Source of the DNA: JAJFKB01 sp965230515 | GTDB lineage: Bacteria > Pseudomonadota > Gammaproteobacteria > Pseudomonadales > IMCC2047 | Reading direction: 5' to 3' | DNA: 64,000 nucleotides | NCBI GenBank assembly: GCA_965230515.1 | Contig: OZ246007.1 | Location: forward strand, 1,922,001-1,986,000 | Shown here: positions 44,051 through 53,486 of the stretch, in pieces | Layout of the letters: each line of letters begins with the position of its first letter | How positions within the stretch are numbered: the stretch's first letter is position 1 | Notes under the pieces: generated by a model | What the model saw: the letters and a program-made list of their open reading frames with translations, nothing else | The model's database searches: none | Told to the model about the DNA's origin: nothing | Position numbers and translations under genes: made by a program

Positions 44051-46293
44051 AATTGATACTTGAGGGTCGCACCTGCCTGACGAGGCGGCGCGTAGACCTG
44101 TTCTACAAATCCGACAAAACCCAGGTCGAGGTTATAGAGCAGGTATTCTTCATCACCCACATTCTTCACCCAGACAGAAAAATCCCAGTCTTTTATCTTA
44201 TAGGTTGCCCGCAAGTTAATAACTGTATAGGCATCCTGTAAAGACGCATCAGAGTTGGAACCTTCAATAAACTGCTCGTCATTCCAGTTCCCGTCGACCT
44301 GCAAAGCCAGATTTCCATCACCAATGTCCATGTTATAGCGCACCAGCGCATTGACACTCAGTGTTGGCGCCTGTGGAAAGTCAACATCTCTGTTACCTGT
44401 ACCAGGAACAACCCCCGGAATCATATCCACCTCTGACTCCAGATAAGCCAAGCCCAGATTGACATCCCACCTATCAGTTGGATAATACACAAACTCAATT
44501 TCACCACCGTATGCACTCGCGTCAGAATTTGTCACTTGAGGCGTACCTCCCGCGAGTGAGAAGGCCTGATAATCCTCATAATCATAGTAAAAAAGCGCTG
44601 CATTCAAGCGCCCGTTACCATCCAGAATGGTGGATTTCAAACCTAACTCATAGGCAAACAGGACTTCCTCATCATGCCGAATGTCATCGAGTGTCACTGC
44701 AGAGCTTGGTGACCAGTTCCCTCCCTTGATGCCCCTGTTCACGGCTCCGTAGAGCATAACCTCGTCATTCAGTTGCCAATTGAGCTGAAGGCGCCCCGCC
44801 CAGTCATCATAATCAATTTCATTAACATCCGAGTGCGCCGGATTAATGCTTGCCGCGATGGCGGCATCGATATCAAACAACACCGCACCATCCGGTATCA
44901 TCGCACCTGGACTGAAATTACGGGCTGTATTTACAAATCCAATATTCTTTTCATCCACCGACCAGCGTAGGCCTGCAATCAGCGTCAGGGTTTCCGACAG
45001 GTCAAATTCAAACTGGCCAAACACAGACCAGTTTTCAGAACTCAGCTCTGTATCCTGAATAACTTCTCCGGTAGGGTCACCAATAATTGCCGGACCACCG
45101 GTAATCGCCCGGCCTTCATAATCGATATCAAGAAAATAGGCGCCGACCTGCCAGCGCAATGCATCAGTATCACCAGATAGACGCAATTCATGAGACCACT
45201 GCTCATAGTCAGCTTCCGTGGAGAACGGGAAAAACACCAAACCACCTCCAGCATCTTCCTGGTATAGCTTATACACGTCCAGGAAGGCCCCTATGTAATT
45301 CAACTCCATACCATTATCAAAACTATGGGTCAGATGCGCAGAGATCACCGTACTGTCGCGATCCATACCGGTATTTGACACATCGGAAGCATGTTTATGC
45401 ACATCACCTGTAATTACGGCTCCCGGGCTGGTTCCAAAGAGCGTTCCCGGCTCTGCACCGGCAAAACGAACCACATACTGACCGGTAGGCACATTGTCAT
45501 CTTCAGTATAAATCGCGGTCACATCCAGCAGGGTGTTCTCACTAAAATCCACCTGTAGATTGCCTCGAACAACGTAGCCATCGGCGCCAGCAGCATCACT
45601 GCCCGTCGCGGAAAAGCCTGTCGGCCCAAGCACTCCGGGCGCAATTGATCCAGGCTCTATATAACCGTCTGCCTCTTCAAAGCGGGCGGCGATTCGCCCT
45701 CTGACCGCATCACCAAAAGCACCACCCACAGCACCTTCAATCACATTATTGTCCCGTTCGGCATGGGAAACACGGAGATAGCCGTTCAGCTCTTCATCCG
45801 TAGCTTTCCTGGTACGGAAGTGTATTAATCCTCCGGTCGCATTACGACCAAACAATGTTCCCTGCGGACCGCGCAATACTTCGGTAGTATCCATATCGAA
45901 CATCTGCATATTCAGCGCATTCATGCTGCCGATATAGACATCATCCAGATACACGGCAACGGGTGCTTCCAGATTGTCCTGAAAGTTATTCTGCGAAATC
46001 CCTCGCAAGTTAAAGGTTGTAAACCCCGGAGTGAAGGCTTGTACTTGCAACCCCGGCACCTGTTGAATAATTTCCTGAGTGGTATTCAAGCCCAACGCCT
46101 CGGTCTGCATGCCGGAAAAAGCAGTCACGGAAATACCGACTTCCTGAAGATTCTGCTCGCGCTTTTGTGCGGTAACTATCACCTCCTCCAGTACCGCCGC
46201 CTGAACCAAACCACCCAAAGAAGCAGCACCAATTGCTACCACTAGCAGACTTTTTCCGAATACCTTACCGTTATATGATTTTAATTCTCTCAT
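44047..46293 (-). CDS. TonB-dependent outer-membrane receptor 1
   Basis: 748 residues. Signal peptide, then the TonB box EEVIVTAQKRE, plug domain (VGISVTAFSG ... IIQQVPGLQVQAF ... EVLRGPQGTLFGRNATGGLI) and a 22-strand barrel ending in the outer-membrane-targeting phenylalanine LKYQF. It is of the sphingomonad/Cellvibrionales type that imports organic substrates rather than siderophores, judging by plug style. GGGAGAAAGAAA precedes the ATG. It follows a cytochrome c gene by 19 bp and precedes the AtsA-like sulfatase, so it probably takes up a sulfate ester or its product. The final Phe codon abuts the mobile element, which provides the stop. Confidence 0.9.
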   Translation of the reverse strand: MRELKSYNGKVFGKSLLVVAIGAASLGGLVQAAVLEEVIVTAQKREQNLQEVGISVTAFSGMQTEALGLNTTQEIIQQVPGLQVQAFTPGFTTFNLRGISQNNFQDNLEAPVAVYLDDVYIGSMNALNMQMFDMDTTEVLRGPQGTLFGRNATGGLIHFRTRKATDEELNGYLRVSHAERDNNVIEGAVGGAFGDAVRGRIAARFEEADGYIEPGSIAPGVLGPTGFSATGSDAAGADGYVVRGNLQVDFSENTLLDVTAIYTEDDNVPTGQYVVRFAGAEPGTLFGTSPGAVITGDVHKHASDVSNTGMDRDSTVISAHLTHSFDNGMELNYIGAFLDVYKLYQEDAGGGLVFFPFSTEADYEQWSHELRLSGDTDALRWQVGAYFLDIDYEGRAITGGPAIIGDPTGEVIQDTELSSENWSVFGQFEFDLSETLTLIAGLRWSVDEKNIGFVNTARNFSPGAMIPDGAVLFDIDAAIAASINPAHSDVNEIDYDDWAGRLQLNWQLNDEVMLYGAVNRGIKGGNWSPSSAVTLDDIRHDEEVLFAYELGLKSTILDGNGRLNAALFYYDYEDYQAFSLAGGTPQVTNSDASAYGGEIEFVYYPTDRWDVNLGLAYLESEVDMIPGVVPGTGNRDVDFPQAPTLSVNALVRYNMDIGDGNLALQVDGNWNDEQFIEGSNSDASLQDAYTVINLRATYKIKDWDFSVWVKNVGDEEYLLYNLDLGFVGFVEQVYAPPRQAGATLKYQF

Positions 46294-46312
46294 TTTCTTT
46301 CTCCCATTTTCT

Positions 46313-46705
46313 CTAGTTATAATTTGCCAGATAACAGATCACTGCCGCCCGTTGGTGCGGTTTGGCTATACCTCCGAATGCCATGGTGGTACCAGGAATG
46401 GCCACCATCGGCTGCTTCAGGAACATATCAAGCTCCGATTCCGTCCAACGCCGCTGAAAGGCCTGCATCGCCTCCGAGTAGGGGAATCCGTCTGAACGGG
46501 CCGAAGGTTTCCCGATCAATGCATACAAATTGGGTCCTGCACCGTGAGCCCCCGAATTGTCGAAGGTATGGCAGGCCGCACATTTACTGAATATTTTGGC
46601 TCCAAGAGCCAGGTCACACTGCTTGTCCATACCACCGGCGTATGAGAAATCGCTTGACCATAACACCAGCACAAATCCAAGTACCTTGCCAAATTGAACG
46701 TTCAT
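46313..46705 (-). CDS. Periplasmic class I cytochrome c
   Basis: 130 residues with a signal peptide (MNVQFGKVLGFVLVLWSSDFSYA), one haem motif CAACH in KIFSKCAACHTFDNSGAHGAGPNLYALIGK, and a distal methionine in PGTTMAFGGI. This is a mitochondrial-type c2/c550 fold. Being between an exported flavin amine oxidase and a TonB receptor in one operon, it is the probable electron acceptor of the flavoenzyme, as reported for NicA2 and its partner cytochrome in Pseudomonas putida S16. That functional link is inferred from context. Confidence 0.88.
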   Translation of the reverse strand: MNVQFGKVLGFVLVLWSSDFSYAGGMDKQCDLALGAKIFSKCAACHTFDNSGAHGAGPNLYALIGKPSARSDGFPYSEAMQAFQRRWTESELDMFLKQPMVAIPGTTMAFGGIAKPHQRAAVICYLANYN

Positions 46706-46719
46706 GCTTCTTTACCTCC

Positions 46720-47202
46720 CTATCTTTTAAGCGCTGGTGCCGACAGATGCCCTTTACCTTCCTCAATACCCAGAAATATGTCAGCTGAAGGTGCCGGCAG
46801 GTAGACAAAGGTCGTGACGATCTTTCCGTTAGCCTCAACCCATTTGCCAGTGCCGCCATTAATGTCGATATGGTTGGATTCTCCCTCTGTGTGCAAACTC
46901 ACATAAAGCTTATCGTTATCCGCATCCGCCCAAATACAGCGACCAATTCCGGAGGTGGCCAGCCCTGACCCCACCTCATCAAACCCCAGACAATCGATGG
47001 AAAATTTCCATTGCTTACCTTTTTTGCCGGTTAACTTAGTCGCCCCCCGCACACTGTAGATAAATGCACTTTTCTCATTTCCCGTACTGATCAGTTTTTC
47101 TGTTGCTGCATGAAAGCCGCCTATCAATTCGACCTTCATTTTTTCAGCCGCAACCAGTGGCGCAGACAAAACAATTAGCATTACCAGGGTTGTCATTTTC
47201 AT
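46720..47202 (-). CDS. Small secreted protein of unknown function in flavoenzyme operon
   Basis: 160 residues: signal peptide MKMTTLVMLIVLSAPLVAA, then a beta-rich mature domain of about 140 residues (KMKVELIGGFHAATEKLISTGNEKSAFIYSV, interrupted; later KLYVSLHTEGESNHIDINGGTGKWVEANGKIV). Two cysteines (DCLGFDE and GRCIWADA) could form a disulfide. The style resembles lipocalin-like or allene-oxide-cyclase-like secreted barrels, where a GGTGKW motif is common, but I do not recognise a named family. Its ATG overlaps the stop of the amine oxidase by 4 bp, implying coupled translation and a shared process. Confidence 0.65.
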   Translation of the reverse strand: MKMTTLVMLIVLSAPLVAAEKMKVELIGGFHAATEKLISTGNEKSAFIYSVRGATKLTGKKGKQWKFSIDCLGFDEVGSGLATSGIGRCIWADADNDKLYVSLHTEGESNHIDINGGTGKWVEANGKIVTTFVYLPAPSADIFLGIEEGKGHLSAPALKR

Positions 47203-48626
47203 GCTTTTACTCCTTTTTGGATTAACTTTTCGGTCACCAGATACGCGGCCCGCGCGCCACTTTCAATCGCACCGTCTATAAATCCGCGCCAACCATTGGC
47301 GATATCTGAACCTGCAAAATAGATATTTTGTTCTGGTCGTTGCAGCTCCTCAAACGCTCCAGTCAGCATTCCGGGGGGGTACATACACCAGGTACCCTTT
47401 GAGTAGGGATCAAGATTCCAGTCATAGCTGAAAGACTCCATCAGTTCCGCCCCAGGCTGAAAAAGATGGATTGCTTTTTGTATCTCTTCGTCATCATTGA
47501 CATCAAGAAACTGCGGGGATGAATTGAAGCCAACCATAATCTGGCTGTCATGATCATCATATTCAGTCCAGTAGAAGTTAAAGGGCATATCCTCTGTACC
47601 CTGACCGAACAAAATCGGATACTTGCCTTTGATGCGCATATAGACCTTGCTGCCTGAACCGGTATGGCCCTGCTGGCTGGCGTTAAGCTTGACGCTCGAC
47701 AACGCGGGTTTAAATTCAATATTGCCGACAGTATTCAAAGGCAGGGCCACAATAACCGTCTTCCCGAAGTAGGTATTTCCACGGGATGTGATGACTTCAA
47801 CGATACCGTTCTTTTGCTCTACCGACTTAACAGCTTCTCCCAGCTTCAGCTCAGCTTGACTATCGCCATGCATCTTCTCCAATAAAGTCCGCGTCCCCCC
47901 CTGCAGGCGATACTGCCCGAGGTTTGACCACATAAATGCCTGGTTAAAACCACCAAGAGCGATCCATCGAAGCTGATCCAGGTAACTGCTATTGGTCGAT
48001 AGCGAGTGTCCATTAATCGCAGCAAAACTTTTAACCAGGTCTTTCTCTGCCGCGCTTAGGTCCAGTTTTTCAATAGCCTCAGCCGCTGAAATTCTGTCCA
48101 GCGCCTGGAATTCTTTGCTTCCTGACGCATAGAGTGGTTCATAGGGACGGGGAAACATCTCTTTGGCCGGCGCGTAAAATTTGTCGTTCGCACGCTCCGA
48201 AAACGGACCGAATTGCTCAGCAGATCCCTGATTCCGCTTGTTTTTGGAATACCAGACGTATTCTTCAGCTCTGCTGGCAGCGCTCTCCTCGATCGGCAGG
48301 TTATAGCGCATCCGTTCAGCCCAGATGTGAGGTTGCCCCCAACCAAACCAGGTTCCTCCCATGTCTATATCGTGACCAGCAAATTTGGTCGTGAACGTTC
48401 GGCCCCCGAGCCGGGGTCTCGCTTCAAGAAGAAGTGTGTTTAGCCCTTTTTGGCTGGCATCTCTGGCTGCTGTCACGCCAGCAAACCCTCCCCCAATCAC
48501 TATGGTATCGAACATTCCCTTTCCACGGCCCGACTCCACTTTATTCGCACCGGATAGCCCTGCAGCAAAAACGGACATACCGGCCACACCAGTCATCGTG
48601 TTTTTTATGAATTGTCGTCTTTTCAT
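47199..48626 (-). CDS. Tat-exported NicA2-like flavin amine oxidase/dehydrogenase
   Basis: 475 residues from ATG 48626. The N-terminus KRRQFIKNTMTGVAG is a twin-arginine signal. FAD binding IVIGGGFAGVTAARDASQKG, LLLEARPRLGGRTFT, and the C-terminal FAD contact YFAGSDIANGWRGFIDGAIESGARAA are intact. The whole pattern (GGTWFGWGQPHIWAE, EMFPRPYEPLY, LPLNTVGNIEF, NGWRGFIDGA) is close to nicotine oxidoreductase NicA2 as I recall it. The substrate is unknown; many relatives oxidise secondary or tertiary amines. An upstream ATG at 48653 lies inside an operator palindrome and has no ribosome site, so I reject it. It is first gene of the operon controlled from the divergent TetR region. Confidence 0.85.
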   Translation of the reverse strand: MKRRQFIKNTMTGVAGMSVFAAGLSGANKVESGRGKGMFDTIVIGGGFAGVTAARDASQKGLNTLLLEARPRLGGRTFTTKFAGHDIDMGGTWFGWGQPHIWAERMRYNLPIEESAASRAEEYVWYSKNKRNQGSAEQFGPFSERANDKFYAPAKEMFPRPYEPLYASGSKEFQALDRISAAEAIEKLDLSAAEKDLVKSFAAINGHSLSTNSSYLDQLRWIALGGFNQAFMWSNLGQYRLQGGTRTLLEKMHGDSQAELKLGEAVKSVEQKNGIVEVITSRGNTYFGKTVIVALPLNTVGNIEFKPALSSVKLNASQQGHTGSGSKVYMRIKGKYPILFGQGTEDMPFNFYWTEYDDHDSQIMVGFNSSPQFLDVNDDEEIQKAIHLFQPGAELMESFSYDWNLDPYSKGTWCMYPPGMLTGAFEELQRPEQNIYFAGSDIANGWRGFIDGAIESGARAAYLVTEKLIQKGVKA

Positions 48627-48645
48627 CTCATTCACCAGCTTTACT

Positions 48646-48661
48646 TTGGTCATATGACCAA
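48646..48661. promoter_or_regulatory. TetR operator-like palindrome O1
   Basis: TTGGTCATATGACCAA, a perfect 16-bp palindrome 20 bp upstream of the amine oxidase ATG at 48626. Confidence 0.65.
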
Positions 48662-48668
48662 TGATTAT

Positions 48669-48684
48669 TTAGTCATTCAACCAA
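48669..48684. promoter_or_regulatory. TetR operator-like palindrome O2
   Basis: TTAGTCATTCAACCAA, same TTGGT-N6-ACCAA pattern with one mismatch in the left arm; centre-to-centre 23 bp from O1. Confidence 0.5.
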
Positions 48685-48699
48685 AAAGTCAAGTATTTT

Positions 48700-48715
48700 T
48701 TGGTCGATTAACCAA
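48700..48715. promoter_or_regulatory. TetR operator-like palindrome O3
   Basis: TTGGTCGATTAACCAA, both arms perfect. It covers the -35 position relative to the TATAAT at 48731, so binding should repress the tetR gene itself. Confidence 0.65.
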
Positions 48716-48736
48716 ACTGATAAATTTGTGTATAAT
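48708..48736 (+). promoter_or_regulatory. Promoter of the tetR gene
   Basis: Perfect -10 TATAAT (48731-48736) with a weak -35 (TTAACC, 48708-48713) 17 bp upstream, overlapping operator O3. The leader to ATG 48766 is about 23 nt. Confidence 0.6.
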
Positions 48737-48765
48737 TGGGCAACGCATGGTTATCCGGAGTAAAA

Positions 48766-49401
48766 ATGACTCAATTAGCAGAATCCGCTAGCGCGCACGC
48801 CCGATCTGGCACAGCACAAAGGTCGATAGGCAAAGCCACCGCTTTAAAGCTGGTAAAAACAACCCATGAATTTTTGATGGAAGGAGGGTACGCCGATTTT
48901 TCGATGCGCAACGTGGCCAAAGCCGCCGGGGTACGACTGGCAAATCTACAGTATTACTTTCCAAGAAAAGAGGATCTTATACTGGCATTGATACACTACG
49001 TTGGCGAACTCTATGACAAAAACTATTCAGAACATTTAAAAAAGGCGGGTGGAGACCCCCGCTCAAAATTTGAAGCGGCCATCAATTTCAACCTCGACGA
49101 CATCTTTTGCCTGAAAACCCGCCATTTCTTTATCCAGTTCTGGCCATTGATCGCCATCGCAGACGACTATTCCGGAAAACTGTTGAGTCAGTTTTATCGA
49201 CCTCAGTTAAAGCAGTTTGAAGAACTGATTCAGAACCTCCATCCTGAGACTTCCCCGGCTGACATACAGCATCGTGCGGAGATGATCACGGCACTCATCG
49301 AAGGGCTGATGGTGGTGACCTCTCCTCTATTAAAAAAGAAGGAATCCTCATTCCGCGAGGATGTACTCGCTCAGTGTTTAAGAATTGCCGAAGGGTGCTA
49401 G
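48766..49401 (+). CDS. TetR-family transcriptional regulator
   Basis: 211 residues from ATG 48766, preceded by CCGGAGTAAAA. The N-terminal DNA-binding domain is ALKLVKTTHEFLMEGGYADFSMRNVAKAAGVRLANLQYYFPRKEDL, split here by reading: helix 1 ALKLVKTTHEFL, then FSMRNVAKAAGVRLANLQYYFPRKEDL as the helix-turn-helix. The C-terminal ligand domain (about 75-200) has no diagnostic signature. It is divergent from the flavoenzyme-receptor-sulfatase operon, with three operator-like sites between, so it is the probable autoregulated repressor of that operon. Its stop is directly adjacent to the convergent LLM gene stop. Confidence 0.88.
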   Translation: MTQLAESASAHARSGTAQRSIGKATALKLVKTTHEFLMEGGYADFSMRNVAKAAGVRLANLQYYFPRKEDLILALIHYVGELYDKNYSEHLKKAGGDPRSKFEAAINFNLDDIFCLKTRHFFIQFWPLIAIADDYSGKLLSQFYRPQLKQFEELIQNLHPETSPADIQHRAEMITALIEGLMVVTSPLLKKKESSFREDVLAQCLRIAEGC

Positions 49402-50442
<1,041 letters not shown>

Positions 50443-50470
50443 CGACCTGTCTCCCCTGGTTGCAACTCTG

Positions 50471-51208
50471 TCATTTACCTAATATCCGGCTGATCACCTG
50501 ACGGGCGGCTTCTGATTTCAGAAGATGTTCAAACTGCTCCAGTTCAACGTCAATAGCGCGTTCAAGCGCCGGCCCGTGATGAGCGCGCATCAACGCCTTG
50601 CTTGTCAGGACTGCTTGCAGCGGCTTGCTCGCTATGTTCTCCGCCATCTCCCAGGCCACCTTCTGGTAATCTTCCACCATACAGACACAATTAATCAACC
50701 CCAGTTCCATCGCCTCATTGGCACTGATTCTTTTGCCCAACAGCAATAATTCAGCCGCCCGACAGTGACCCAGCATTAGCGGCAACAGATAGGACGCCCC
50801 TGCTTCCGGGCATAACCCCAGATCGGCAAAGGGCATCACAAAAAAAGCCTCTTCAGCCGCCACAATCAAATCACAGTGCAATAGCATGGTCGTTCCGACG
50901 CCCACCGCCGGACCATTGACCGCCGCAACGATCGGTTTGCGCACCTTGCTGATCTGTTTGACGAACTCCGCCGCAGCCTGCTCATCAGATTCAAGAAAAT
51001 CCTTCAGGTCATTACCCGCACAGAAGCACTCTTGCGTACCTGTCAGCAGAATACAATGGATGCCGGCATCCTCATCCGCTCGGGAAAACGCATCCATCAT
51101 CTCCCGATACATCGCTTGAGTGAGTGCATTCTTCTTGTCCGGACGGTTAAACTGCAGCTGCAAAATCCTACCCGACTGTTTTATCAACAGCTCCTCTGTG
51201 GGCATCAT
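50471..51208 (-). CDS. Enoyl-CoA hydratase/isomerase family protein
   Basis: 245 residues of the crotonase superfamily. N-terminal LQFNRPDKKNALTQAMYREM, oxyanion hole TGTQECFCAGNDLKDF and AAVNGPAVGVGTTMLLHCDLIVAA, and the segment FADLGLCPEAGASYLLP. A glutamate is kept at the ECI-type position (CPEAG), while the first hydratase glutamate (usually in the GPAxGxGxxL helix) is not obvious, so isomerase or other crotonase chemistry is as likely as hydration. It lies 55 bp downstream of the octahaem gene and 28 bp upstream of the LLM gene. Confidence 0.82.
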   Translation of the reverse strand: MMPTEELLIKQSGRILQLQFNRPDKKNALTQAMYREMMDAFSRADEDAGIHCILLTGTQECFCAGNDLKDFLESDEQAAAEFVKQISKVRKPIVAAVNGPAVGVGTTMLLHCDLIVAAEEAFFVMPFADLGLCPEAGASYLLPLMLGHCRAAELLLLGKRISANEAMELGLINCVCMVEDYQKVAWEMAENIASKPLQAVLTSKALMRAHHGPALERAIDVELEQFEHLLKSEAARQVISRILGK

Positions 51209-51263
51209 CTTCCCCTCTGTTTAGGCTCTCAGCCCTTTGCGTTAAACACCATGTTGCCATTAT

Positions 51264-53297
51264 CTACCGATTGAGATAAAAACGCACGGCCTTGAGATTC
51301 TTTGCGACACGCTGGTTTTCAGGCATAAGACGCAAAGCCTGCTCCAGATAGTTTTCAGCCTCATTATAGTTTTTTAGTTCCGCCAGTAGCAGCCCCAGCG
51401 AGTAGTAAGCCGGGCCAAAATCCGGCGCATAATGTATCGCTTTTTTAAATGCCTGCTCCGCCTCCCGATACTCTTTGAGCCGATAGTGCAGATGCGCCAG
51501 ATTAATCCGCGACGCCGTATCACGGTTATCAATAGCAAGCGCTCGACGATAAGCTGCTTTTGCCTTCGCGAAACGTTGCTGCTTTTCATGGTAAAGTGCA
51601 ATGTATCCCTGCCCTGACGCAAAATCGGCGTTCTCCTCCATGTAAATCCGGTGTTCTGTTCGCGCTCTGCTGATCGTTTTCTTGCTAATATGCTGGATCG
51701 AGTGATCGGGAATATCAGCCAGCGCGGCCAGCGCGGCTATTCTGACTGAACGCACAGAGTCTTCTAGCAGGGGCGACAACAGGCGAACCCGGTTTACTGC
51801 GGGTAAATTTTCAAGCGCTCGAACAACCTGAACCCTGACCAGCGCTGATTGATCTCCGATCACCTTAATCAATGCACTTTGCACAGGCTCCAGATGCACT
51901 GCCTGGGCAAGCCAGAAGACTGCCGTTGCTCTGGCGACGGCCGGTTTTGTTTGGTCTTCCAGCAAGCCGACCATTTCCGGAAGCACTACACCAAGATCCG
52001 CTGGTGCCGCCGCTAATATGTCCGAGAAATGTGGCTGTCGCTGCGCCCCAAACCATTGCGCAATTGTGTTCGCAGCCCAGCCTGCAGTTTCCTGTTCGTG
52101 ACACCGGTTGCAGGCATTGGGCGTACCGAAACGTGCGCTCAGATCCGGCCGGGGCACACGTAAACTGTGGTCGTGACGAAAATCCACGCCCATGTAGTAT
52201 TTGCCGGGCATATGGCAACCGACACACTCGGCACCCGGTGATGCTTCCGGGTGATGGTGATGTTTTGCATTATCGTATTGCTCAGGCTGGTGACAGCTGG
52301 TACAGAGAGCGTTCCCCTTCCTGTGCAGACTGCCGGAATGGACATTGTGGCAACTGTTACACGCGACACCCTGTTGATACATTTTGCTTTGGGTGAAAGA
52401 GCCATAAACAAAGACTTCATCATTGATCTGACCATCGGCATGGTACAGCCCCGGACGCAATACCTCAGGCAGATAGTGATTCATGATGGAACCACTTTCG
52501 TGATCATACCTGTCGGTCACCTGGCTGCGCCGCGAATGACAACGCCCACACTGCTCCACCTGTTCAACAGCTGATAAACCTCCAGCCATTGCTATTTGGG
52601 GATTCTCTGCCAACTGATCAGGTTTGCTTTTTGCCAGCGCAATATGTTTCGCTCCGGGACCATGGCAGGCCTCACATCCGACATTAACCTCGGCCCATTG
52701 CGTGGCATAGCGATTGGTTTCAGGATCATAATTCTTTTGCAGCGAAGTGGAATGACAATCCGCACACATACTGTTCCAGTTCCCGGCGCCACGCGTCCAA
52801 TGCAACCAGTCATCCGGCTCAGGGATCGGATCCTGCAGATAATACCAACGTTGATGTTGTGTATCCCAGGCCCAGGGCAACACCTGCAACCGGCCTCCCG
52901 GAAACTCAACCAGATATTGTTGCAGCGGCGCATAACCGAAGGTGTATCTGACCTGATACTTCTCAAGTTGACCATCAACGCCCTGAGTCGTCACAAAATA
53001 GTTATCGTCACGTTGCCAAAAGTGAGCCGTCAGGTTTTGATGGGAAATCTTTGTATCGTTAAAATCAGCACGTACGCTGGCTTCGGTGGCAGGTAACATC
53101 GCCCGAGCATGATGGGATTGCTGCCATAATTGAAATTGCTTCGGGTGACAGGCCGCGCATTGCTGACTACCCGAATAGCTCGCTTCAGGTTGTGCTGCAG
53201 ATCGCGCATCTTCCAGTGCAAAGGCCTGGCTACCTGGAAAAAAAAGAATCATCCAGAGGATGCCCGATGCCCCCTTCACCCGAAAGGTAGCGAGCAT
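51264..53297 (-). CDS. Octahaem cytochrome c with HEAT-like and TPR repeats
   Basis: 677 residues from ATG 53297, the start that places a signal peptide (MLATFRVKGASGILWMILFFPGSQAFA) first; the ribosome site is poor and upstream ATGs exist. Eight CXXCH motifs follow within about 340 residues: CAACH, CADCH, CEACH, CGRCH, CNSCH, CTSCH, CVGCH and CNRCH. Next is an alpha-helical HEAT-like region (AVARATAVFWLAQAV, SALVRVQVVRALENLP, SVRSVRIAALAALADIP). At least three TPRs close the protein (YIALYHEKQQRFAKAKAAYRRAL, HYRLKEYREAEQAFKKAI, LLAELKNYNEAENYLEQAL). Related proteins shuttle periplasmic electrons, often beside copper or nitrogen-oxide enzymes. Its partners here are probably the flavoproteins and small cytochromes. 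Confidence 0.85.
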   Translation of the reverse strand: MLATFRVKGASGILWMILFFPGSQAFALEDARSAAQPEASYSGSQQCAACHPKQFQLWQQSHHARAMLPATEASVRADFNDTKISHQNLTAHFWQRDDNYFVTTQGVDGQLEKYQVRYTFGYAPLQQYLVEFPGGRLQVLPWAWDTQHQRWYYLQDPIPEPDDWLHWTRGAGNWNSMCADCHSTSLQKNYDPETNRYATQWAEVNVGCEACHGPGAKHIALAKSKPDQLAENPQIAMAGGLSAVEQVEQCGRCHSRRSQVTDRYDHESGSIMNHYLPEVLRPGLYHADGQINDEVFVYGSFTQSKMYQQGVACNSCHNVHSGSLHRKGNALCTSCHQPEQYDNAKHHHHPEASPGAECVGCHMPGKYYMGVDFRHDHSLRVPRPDLSARFGTPNACNRCHEQETAGWAANTIAQWFGAQRQPHFSDILAAAPADLGVVLPEMVGLLEDQTKPAVARATAVFWLAQAVHLEPVQSALIKVIGDQSALVRVQVVRALENLPAVNRVRLLSPLLEDSVRSVRIAALAALADIPDHSIQHISKKTISRARTEHRIYMEENADFASGQGYIALYHEKQQRFAKAKAAYRRALAIDNRDTASRINLAHLHYRLKEYREAEQAFKKAIHYAPDFGPAYYSLGLLLAELKNYNEAENYLEQALRLMPENQRVAKNLKAVRFYLNR

Positions 53298-53486
53298 CTT
53301 GTGCAAGGTTCTTTCGCCCCAGATATGACTATTGTGTCGTATCATGGCCGAAATAGTAGCATGATCACGATGATCGCAAAGCAACAACTGCAAGCCTGCT
53401 GCGAATATATCCTTTGTGAAGGCGTTTAAGGTACGGCTATGCCCAATACGCAGCGCCACTCACCGGCAACCCGGCAGTCGGTCACG

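Noticed and set aside
48627..48653. Upstream ATG of the amine oxidase
   Set aside because: It lies within operator O1, lacks a ribosome site and would place nine residues before the Tat motif.
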